From NCBI GenBank assembly GCA_963590525.1, contig CAVAPV010000028.1:1-27734 (forward strand): a stretch of DNA of 27,734 nucleotides, given 5' to 3'. A program made the translations under genes and the position numbers. How positions within the stretch are numbered: the first letter of the stretch is position 1; the number at the start of each line of letters is the position of its first letter. Of this stretch, positions 21,940-27,734 are shown in pieces. The DNA comes from W2P13-069 sp963590525. Its GTDB lineage: Bacteria > Actinomycetota > Coriobacteriia > Coriobacteriales > QAMH01. Under the pieces are notes generated by a model. It was not told the DNA's origin and did not search any database. It saw only the letters and a list, made by a program, of their open reading frames with translations.

Positions 21940-23010
21940 ATGAAGCGCGTCGTGGTAAAGATCGGGTCGTCAACGCTGGTAAGCCAAGACGGGCAGCTCG
22001 ACCGCGCGTTTATAGGGCGCCTGGCTATCGAGGCCGCTGCCTTGCGCGACGAGGGCTGGCAGATGGTCATTGTGTCGTCTGGCTCCATTGCCGTGGGGTT
22101 GTCCTTGATGGGGCATCGCGGCCCGCGTCCAAACGAGATGCCCAAACTACAGGCTGCCGCTGCCATCGGCCAGGTCTCGCTCATCAACGCGTACGCAGAC
22201 ACTTTCCGCTGCTTTGGGATGCACGTGGGGCAGATCCTGCTCACACGCGCCACGACTGGTGTGCGTGAGAGCTACCTCAACGCCCGTGCCACCATCGACC
22301 AGCTGCTTGCCCAAGGTGCCGTGCCCGTCATCAACGAGAACGACACCGTCGCCATCGACGAGATTCGCTTTGGCGACAACGACACCTTGGCGGCTATGGT
22401 TGCCACAGCCATCGACGCAGACCTCGTGGTGCTGCTGTCCGATATAGACGGCTTGTACACGGCCGACCCGCGTAAAGATGCCGATGCAGAGCTCTTGGAG
22501 CAAGTGGGCAAGCTGTCAGAGGAGATCGAGGCCAGCGCCGGCGGCGTGGGCAGTGCAAGCGGCAGCGGCGGCATGCTCACCAAGGTGCAGGCAGCCCGCG
22601 TGCTCATGAGCGCCGGCATCCCCATGGTCATCTGCGAAGGCCATAGGCGCGATGCTGTGTCTGACGCCTGTCATGGCCGTAGCGTAGGGACGCGCTTCTT
22701 TGACAACGATTCCTTGGGTATGCATGCACGCAAGAGCTGGATAGCCTTGGGCGGCAAGGTACGCGGGCGCGTGACCTGCGACAGCGGTGCGACCAGAGCC
22801 CTTTGCGATAAGGGCGCAAGCCTGCTTCCCGTGGGCATCTGCGCATGCGAGGGTAGCTTTGAGACCGGAGACCCTGTGGACCTGGTAGACGAGCAAGGGC
22901 GTCTCTTGGGCCGCGGTCTTGCCGGTTACGGCAAAGACGAGCTTGCGGCAAAGATGGGATGTCGCGGAGCGCAGGAGTTCATCAACCGCGACCAACTCGT
23001 CCTCTTCTAG
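21940..23010 (+). CDS. proB: Glutamate 5-kinase ProB with PUA domain
   Basis: A 356-residue enzyme that phosphorylates glutamate in the first step of proline synthesis. The amino-acid kinase domain shows VVKIGSSTLV, VSSGSIAVG, the PVINENDTVA segment, FGDNDTLAA and GGMLTKVQAA. The C-terminal PUA domain begins near ARKSWIALGGKVRGRV. The ATG lies three bases after the obg stop with the ribosome site inside obg, a conserved obg-proB arrangement. proA is not in this window. No terminator is visible before the next promoter. Confidence 0.96.
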   Translation: MKRVVVKIGSSTLVSQDGQLDRAFIGRLAIEAAALRDEGWQMVIVSSGSIAVGLSLMGHRGPRPNEMPKLQAAAAIGQVSLINAYADTFRCFGMHVGQILLTRATTGVRESYLNARATIDQLLAQGAVPVINENDTVAIDEIRFGDNDTLAAMVATAIDADLVVLLSDIDGLYTADPRKDADAELLEQVGKLSEEIEASAGGVGSASGSGGMLTKVQAARVLMSAGIPMVICEGHRRDAVSDACHGRSVGTRFFDNDSLGMHARKSWIALGGKVRGRVTCDSGATRALCDKGASLLPVGICACEGSFETGDPVDLVDEQGRLLGRGLAGYGKDELAAKMGCRGAQEFINRDQLVLF

Positions 23011-23080
23011 CCGCAGGGTTTGAGCGTGATGCCGCTTTGGTCATCCTGTGGAGTGTGCGCGCTGCAGCGGCGGCGCTGGG

Positions 23081-23086
23081 TATACT
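23081..23086 (+). promoter_or_regulatory. -10 element before the LRR_5 protein gene
   Basis: TATACT lies 37 bases before ATG 23123; no clear -35. Confidence 0.4.
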
Positions 23087-23122
23087 TGGGACACTGCTGA
23101 CTCAAGCTACAAGAGGAGAGCC

Positions 23123-23974
23123 ATGAAGCACAACATCGTCAAATCGAGCATCTGCGCCGCAACGGCGCTTTCGTGCGTCTTTGCCTTTGCCCCTGCGGCC
23201 TTTGCTGTTCGCAACGCAGCCGATGTGCCTGCGGACGTCCCTGCAGCAAGCGATGCTGCAGATGAGGGAGCAACACCGGGTGACGGTGATCAGGAGACGC
23301 CAGACGCGCCCGAGACACCGTCTTACAAGACCAAGATCAAGAAGGGCTTTACCTTTACCGCTGGTAAGGCCACTTACAAAGTGACCAAGCTGGGCAAGAA
23401 CGCCAAATGCAACGTAGTAGACAACGCGGACGGCAGCTCGTCTACTACCTACACCTATACGGGCGAGGTTGAGCTCGTTGCCTACAAGGGCGGCAAGAAG
23501 GCAAGCGTCCCGCAGCAGGTCAAAGCACAAATCCAAAAGACTGTCGAAAACAGCAGCTTTAAGGAGAAGGGTACCTTTGCGGTTGCCTCCATCGGCAAGA
23601 GCGCCTTTGACAACTCCAAGGGGCACAAGGTCACCAGCGTAAGCATTGGCAAGAACGTTGTCTCTATAGGCGATAAGGCCTTCTACAGCTGCAAGAAGCT
23701 CACCAAGATCACCCTTAAAGGCGATGCCTTGCGCACGGTGGGCCCCAACAGCGATAAAAGCCTTAACCGCAAAAGCGCAAGCTATGTCAAAAAGCTCTAT
23801 AAGCTGCGCAGCAAGAAATGGAAGATGTGCAAGGTCTTTAGCGGCGTGCCGCGCACCTGCTCTATCCTGTTGCCCAATATCAACCCCTCCAAGGGCCTCA
23901 AGTACAACATAGAGTACGCCAACGCCGTCAGGCTGCTTACGGGCAACGCCGGCTATGTGGGTGTAGTCAAGTAG
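23123..23974 (+). CDS. Secreted leucine-rich-repeat (LRR_5/BspA-like) protein
   Basis: A 283-residue secreted protein. A Sec signal peptide (1-28, ending AFA) is followed by a Pro/Ala/Asp/Glu-rich linker (30-65) and a basic Lys/Ser/Thr-rich domain. Residues 155-205 hold about two BspA-type repeats (VASIGKSAFDNSKGHKVTSV, IGKNVVSIGDKAFYSCKKLT). Larger relatives have tens of these repeats and act as adhesins; this is a minimal version. No sortase LPXTG motif or membrane anchor is visible at the C-terminus, so it may be released or held by charge. ATG 23123 has AGAGGAG before it. Its function is unknown beyond probable surface binding. Confidence 0.75.
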   Translation: MKHNIVKSSICAATALSCVFAFAPAAFAVRNAADVPADVPAASDAADEGATPGDGDQETPDAPETPSYKTKIKKGFTFTAGKATYKVTKLGKNAKCNVVDNADGSSSTTYTYTGEVELVAYKGGKKASVPQQVKAQIQKTVENSSFKEKGTFAVASIGKSAFDNSKGHKVTSVSIGKNVVSIGDKAFYSCKKLTKITLKGDALRTVGPNSDKSLNRKSASYVKKLYKLRSKKWKMCKVFSGVPRTCSILLPNINPSKGLKYNIEYANAVRLLTGNAGYVGVVK

Positions 23975-23987
23975 CGCTGCGATGGGT

Positions 23988-24035
23988 GCTGCGGCCACCG
24001 CAGCGGCTGCAACTGCCATGGCTGCATTGCAGTTG
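23988..24035. terminator. Two adjacent hairpins after the LRR_5 gene
   Basis: GCTGCGG/CCGCAGC (23988-24004, 3-nt loop) and CAACTGC/GCAGTTG (24010-24035). There are no T-runs, so termination is only suggested. The 217-bp gap to the gap gene also carries a TTGACG at 24098 without a good -10. Confidence 0.4.
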
Positions 24036-24191
24036 GAATGCCTGCAGGGGCGCGCAAAGTGCTTCCGCTCGCGAACTTGCAGCCTATGGCACGCCGCTTG
24101 ACGCGCATCACGCATTAGGATGAGCATAAGCATGCATCGGCTTTAGACGCCGAGTAACAAGGGTTAGTCGACAGAAAAGGAGAACCCGCAC

Positions 24192-25202
24192 ATGACCATC
24201 AAGGTTGGCATCAACGGTTTTGGCCGTATCGGCCGTTTGGTGTTCCGCATCGCAGAGGCAGACCCCGATATCGAGGTCGTTGCCATCAACAACCCCTCCG
24301 ACTTGGAGTGTGCGGCTTACCTGGCTAAGTACGACTCTTGCCAGGGCATCGCCTTTGACGAGGCCCGCGCCGAGGAAGGCTGCTTTATCTTCGACGGTCA
24401 TCGCATCCACGCCTTCCAAGACCGCGATCCCAAAAACCTCACCTGGGGCGATTACGACGTCGATGTGGTGCTCGAGACCACTGGCAAGCTCAAGACCGGC
24501 GAGTCCTGCCAACCCCATATCGACAACGGCGCCAAGAAGGTCGTCATCTCTGCTCCTGGCAAGCAGGTGGACAACACCATCGTCATGGGCGTCAACCAAG
24601 AGACCTACGATGCCGCAACCCAGCACATCGTCTCCAACGCCTCTTGCACCACCAACTGCCTGGCCCCCTTTGCCAAGGTGCTCAACGACAAGTTTGGCAT
24701 CGAGAAGGGCTTCATCAACACCATCCACGCCTACACTAACGACCAAAAAATCCTGGACGTCCACCACAAGGACTTCCGCCGCAGCCGCGCCGCGGCGGTG
24801 AGCCAGATCCCCACCACTACCGGCGCTGCCAAGGCCGTGGGTCTGGTTATCCCGTCTTTGCAGGGCAAGATGGACGGCATGGCCACGCGCGTGCCCGTTC
24901 CCACCGGCTCTATGGTGGACCTTACCTGCGAGCTTGGCCGCGAGGTCACCGCAGAAGAGATCAACGCTGCTATGCAGGAGGCTGCGCAAGGCGAGCTCAA
25001 GGGCATCTTGCAGTACTGCACCGACCCCATCGTCTCTTGCGATGTGATCGGCAACCCCTACAGCTCCATCTTTGACGCCGGCCTCACCAACGTCCTTGGC
25101 GGCAAGGGCACGTTTGCCAAGTGCATTGCCTGGTACGACAACGAGTGGGGCTACAGCCAGCGCGTCGTCGACTTGGCAAAGTACATGATCACTCACGCCT
25201 AA
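24192..25202 (+). CDS. gap: Glyceraldehyde-3-phosphate dehydrogenase, type I
   Basis: A 336-residue glycolytic enzyme producing 1,3-bisphosphoglycerate with NAD(P). Seen: the nucleotide-binding GINGFGRIGR, the catalytic Cys152 in SNASCTTNC, His179 in INTIHAYTNDQ, RAAAVSQIPTTTGAAKAVG, the VPVPTGSMVDL strand, and the C-terminal WYDNEWGYSQRVVDL. At the coenzyme-choosing position, after the second strand, it has AINNPSD (Asn34) where NAD-specific enzymes usually have AIND. ATG 24192 follows AAAGGAG. A terminator closes the gene, and no pgk or tpi lies next to it, so it is monocistronic. Confidence 0.97.
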   Translation: MTIKVGINGFGRIGRLVFRIAEADPDIEVVAINNPSDLECAAYLAKYDSCQGIAFDEARAEEGCFIFDGHRIHAFQDRDPKNLTWGDYDVDVVLETTGKLKTGESCQPHIDNGAKKVVISAPGKQVDNTIVMGVNQETYDAATQHIVSNASCTTNCLAPFAKVLNDKFGIEKGFINTIHAYTNDQKILDVHHKDFRRSRAAAVSQIPTTTGAAKAVGLVIPSLQGKMDGMATRVPVPTGSMVDLTCELGREVTAEEINAAMQEAAQGELKGILQYCTDPIVSCDVIGNPYSSIFDAGLTNVLGGKGTFAKCIAWYDNEWGYSQRVVDLAKYMITHA

Positions 25203-25221
25203 GGGTGGGCGACATCTTGTA

Positions 25222-25261
25222 GGAAACGGGCCTGGGAGCTGTCCTGGGCCCGTTTCCTTTT
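25222..25261 (+). terminator. Intrinsic terminator of gap
   Basis: GGAAACGGGCC (25222-25232) pairs perfectly with GGCCCGTTTCC (25247-25257), followed by TTTT. Confidence 0.92.
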
Positions 25262-25332
25262 GCCTTGCGGTTACAGCTCGCTTGCGTTTTGTGTGCAGCA
25301 TGAAGCCAGATAGCTGTCGCGCTACGCCCGCT

Positions 25333-25341
25333 TGTTACACT
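25333..25341 (+). promoter_or_regulatory. Extended -10 promoter of rsmI
   Basis: TGT TACACT (25333-25341), 31 bases before ATG 25373, just beyond the gap terminator. Confidence 0.5.
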
Positions 25342-25372
25342 GGATGGCACGCTGCATAAAGAAAGGAACGCC

Positions 25373-26206
25373 ATGACCGGCAAGCTCGTCATAGTGCCCA
25401 CACCCATCGGCAACCTGGGGGATATGACCACCAGGGCCTTTGATGCATTGGAGGCCGCCGACACCGTCTGCGCAGAGGATACGCGCGTCACCGGCAAGCT
25501 GCTGCGCGCGTTGGGGATAGACGCGCATCTGGAGCGTTGCGATGAGAACGTTATCGCATCCCGTGCGGCCCATCTGGTGGAGCGCATGCAAGACGGCGAG
25601 GTCATCGCCTTTTGCAGCGACGCAGGCATGCCAGGCGTGAGCGACCCGGGCCTTGTGCTGGTGGACGCTGCGCGCAACGCGCAGGTGCCCGTTGAGGTTC
25701 TGCCCGGTCCCAGCGCGGTTCCCACGGCACTTGTAGCGGCTGGGTTTGCTGGCACGGCGTTTTACTTTGGCGGCTTTCTGCCCCGCAAGCAGCAGGCGCG
25801 TCGCAAGCTCTTAGAGCAGCTTGCCGGCATAGATGCCGCACTGATCTTCTACGAGTCCCCCTATCGTGTGGCTGCATCGGCAGCCGATATCGCCTATGTG
25901 TATGGCAGCCGTCCTGTTGCCTTGTGCCGTGAGCTTACCAAGCTCCACGAGGAGGTCTTGCGCCTGCCGGCAGACCAGCTTGCGGCAGAGCTCGAGTCCC
26001 GCGAGGCCATTAAGGGAGAGATCGCGCTCGTCATAGCGCCGCCTCGTAAAGAGGACCTTGCCGTGGATCTGGAGGGCGACGACATCCAAGAGCGCATCCG
26101 CCGCGAGCTTGAGGCGGGAACGCCCAAATCGGCGCTTGCCAAGCAGCTGGCGCGCGAGCTGGGCATCAGCAAAAACGAGGTCTACGACATGATCCACTCG
26201 ATGTAG
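25373..26206 (+). CDS. rsmI: 16S rRNA (cytidine-1402-2'-O)-methyltransferase RsmI
   Basis: A 277-residue SAM-dependent methyltransferase of the tetrapyrrole-methylase fold that modifies C1402 in the ribosomal decoding centre. Diagnostic motifs: VPTPIGNLGDMT at the N-terminus, CAEDTRVT, FCSDAGMPGVSDPG, VLPGPSAVPTAL, IFYESPYR and CRELTKLHEEV. The C-terminal KSALAKQLARELGISKNEVYDMI resembles the helical tail of the family. The start has AAAGGAA before it. The P-type ATPase gene follows ten bases after the stop, so the two probably share a transcript. Confidence 0.96.
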   Translation: MTGKLVIVPTPIGNLGDMTTRAFDALEAADTVCAEDTRVTGKLLRALGIDAHLERCDENVIASRAAHLVERMQDGEVIAFCSDAGMPGVSDPGLVLVDAARNAQVPVEVLPGPSAVPTALVAAGFAGTAFYFGGFLPRKQQARRKLLEQLAGIDAALIFYESPYRVAASAADIAYVYGSRPVALCRELTKLHEEVLRLPADQLAAELESREAIKGEIALVIAPPRKEDLAVDLEGDDIQERIRRELEAGTPKSALAKQLARELGISKNEVYDMIHSM

Positions 26207-26216
26207 CGGGGTAGCC

Positions 26217-27734
26217 ATGGATTCCCAAGAACAGCAAGCGGCTCAAGTGCAGCAAGGGCAGCAGCCGCAGCAACAAGATGACTCCAACGTCGATCAACCT
26301 CGTGCTACAAGCACGGCGTTTGCAACGCCTGCAAGCGGCTTGAGCGCGGCGCAGGTAGCCGAGCGCATCGCGCGCGGGCAGGTCAACGCAGATGCAGATG
26401 TCAAGACCAAGAGCGTGGCGCAGATCGTGCGCGACAATATCTGCACACTGTTCAACCTCGTCAACATCATTATCGCTGCGGCGATCTTTTGGACAGGCGA
26501 ATACCGCAACCTGCTCTTTATGGGCGTCATCTTGTGCAATATCGGCATCGGCATCTTTCAAGAGGTGCGCTCCAAGATGACCATCGATAGGCTCTCTGTC
26601 ATCACCTCCACCAAGGCGCATGTGATCCGCGACGGGCAATCTGCGGATGTGAGTCTCAACGACATCGTGCTCGACGACCTCGTCGTCCTCAAACGCGGCG
26701 ATCAGGTACCCAGCGACTGCCGCATCGTAAGCGGCAAGTGCTCGGCTAACGAGAGCCTGCTCACGGGCGAGAGCGACCTTGTTGCAAAGGAGTGCGGCGA
26801 TGAGCTCTACTCCGGTAGCTTTATCAGCTCTGGCACCTGCACGGCGCAGGTCGTGGCTGTAGGCACGGACAACTATGCAACGCGCATCAACAACGCGGCC
26901 AAGGTCCACCGCAAGGCCCAAAGCGAGATCATGGATGCCCTCAAGCGCATCGTCAAATGGGTCACGGTTGCGATCGTGCCTCTGGGAGCGCTGCTCATGA
27001 TCAAAGAGGTTGTCTGGGCAGATGGCACGTTGCAGGATGCGATCTTGCACTCTAGTGCCGCGCTGGTTGGCATGATTCCCCAAGGCCTCATCTTGCTTAC
27101 ATCCAGCGTATTGGCGGTGAGCGTGGTGCGTTTGGCCCAGCACAAGGTTTTGGTGCAGGAGCTCTACTGCGTGGAGACCTTGGCGCGAGTGGACGTAGTC
27201 TGCTTGGACAAGACGGGCACCATTACCACCGGCGCTATGGAGGTGGACGAGGTCATCCCCGTTGAGGGACATGCCTACGACGAGGCGCTTCACTCCCTGG
27301 TTGCGTTGGACGCTGTGGTAGACGAGGCAAACTCCAACGAGACCAGCAAGGCCATACATGCTTATCTCTCTGGCCTGCAGGAGCGCCCGGATGCGCCGCC
27401 TGCCGTCGAGGGGCAAACGCGTCTCGTACCCTTTAGCTCGGAGCACAAGTATTCCGGCGTTGCCTATGGCTCCGATGCCAACAGTTATTGCATGGGTGCG
27501 GCAGAGTTCGTTTTGCGCGACCATCCCCGCCTGGCAGAGATCCAAGATGCCATAACGCGTTTGGCGGGAGTGCGCCGCGTGCTGGTGGTGGCTCGCGTGG
27601 ACGGCTTTGACGAGCAAGATGTTATCACTGGTGCTGTCGAGCCCTTGGCACTTGTGTTCATCAAGGACTGCGTGCGCGCGACAGCGCCGCAGACCTTGGC
27701 TTACTTTGCCAAGCAGGGCGTGCGTATCAATATC
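26217..27734 (+). CDS. Cation-transporting P-type ATPase, CtpE-like (3' end beyond window)
   Basis: The first 506 codons, open to the last base of the window. ATG 26217 is ten bases after rsmI with a weak GCGGGG site. Residues 4-20 are Gln-rich; then comes the P-type core: FNLVNIIIAAAIF (first helix pair), the actuator loop TGES at 183-186, helices carrying GMIPQGLILLTSS (PQGL at 288-291, where many pumps have PEGL), QELYCVETLARVD, and the phosphorylation site DKTGT with Asp331. The nucleotide-binding domain begins after it (VPFSSEHKYSGVAYG). The PQGL form and the QELYC-ETL segment suit the CtpE-type group, several of which handle calcium; the ion here is inference. About 300 residues are missing. 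Confidence 0.92.
   Translation, partial: MDSQEQQAAQVQQGQQPQQQDDSNVDQPRATSTAFATPASGLSAAQVAERIARGQVNADADVKTKSVAQIVRDNICTLFNLVNIIIAAAIFWTGEYRNLLFMGVILCNIGIGIFQEVRSKMTIDRLSVITSTKAHVIRDGQSADVSLNDIVLDDLVVLKRGDQVPSDCRIVSGKCSANESLLTGESDLVAKECGDELYSGSFISSGTCTAQVVAVGTDNYATRINNAAKVHRKAQSEIMDALKRIVKWVTVAIVPLGALLMIKEVVWADGTLQDAILHSSAALVGMIPQGLILLTSSVLAVSVVRLAQHKVLVQELYCVETLARVDVVCLDKTGTITTGAMEVDEVIPVEGHAYDEALHSLVALDAVVDEANSNETSKAIHAYLSGLQERPDAPPAVEGQTRLVPFSSEHKYSGVAYGSDANSYCMGAAEFVLRDHPRLAEIQDAITRLAGVRRVLVVARVDGFDEQDVITGAVEPLALVFIKDCVRATAPQTLAYFAKQGVRINI

Noticed and set aside
26166..27617. A 483-codon minus-strand frame opposite the P-type ATPase
   Set aside because: The plus strand encodes TGES, PQGL and DKTGT in order; the antisense frame has no coherent domain.

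Overview
The window is G+C-rich bacterial chromosome, most likely from an anaerobic actinobacterium of the class Coriobacteriia (Eggerthellaceae-like). The evidence is a LuxR-type regulator fused to a multi-pass membrane domain, a Tat-exported molybdopterin respiratory reductase with DmsB/DmsC-, TorD- and NapGH-like partners, and an obg-proB pair. The assignment rests on gene content only; no rRNA or tRNA gene was seen.

Layout. 1-5800: tcdA (minus strand), a secreted SGNH-fold protein, glmM with a clear terminator, and a seven-helix membrane protein with a degenerate GGDEF-like region and an intact-looking EAL phosphodiesterase domain. 5801-5980: a tiny transcription unit encoding a 19-residue hydrophobic peptide. 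Its Shine-Dalgarno lies inside a hairpin and a 13-bp perfect stem follows it, which is type I toxin architecture. 6056-7606: the membrane LuxR regulator, divergent from the respiratory cluster. 7882-16124: the respiratory cluster, holding an unrecognised two-repeat protein, a ~1000-residue Tat-exported bis-MGD catalytic subunit, a four-cluster ferredoxin, a DmsC-type anchor, a TorD-type chaperone and NapG/NapH-like ferredoxins. The anchor probably takes electrons from menaquinol and the ferredoxin passes them to the exported catalytic subunit. NapGH may be a second electron route. The substrate cannot be read from sequence.

16121-18558 is the accessory region. It contains a LUD-domain gene convergent with napH (4-bp overlap), 8-nt tandem repeats, and a RelB/RelE-type toxin-antitoxin pair whose toxin reading frame is broken by one extra G. 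Around the pair lie three repeat elements built from ~20-22-bp units at a 30-31-bp pitch, arranged as mirror-image arrays (arrows pointing inward). Two of the elements are 98-bp direct copies (96/98 identical) bracketing the toxin-antitoxin module. I consider this the least explained structure in the window.

18559-27734 is mostly housekeeping: a MOSC-domain protein, a GCS2-type glutamate-cysteine ligase-like enzyme, obg, proB, a secreted LRR_5/BspA-like protein, gap (GAPDH), rsmI, and the first 506 codons of a CtpE-like P-type ATPase that runs off the window end.
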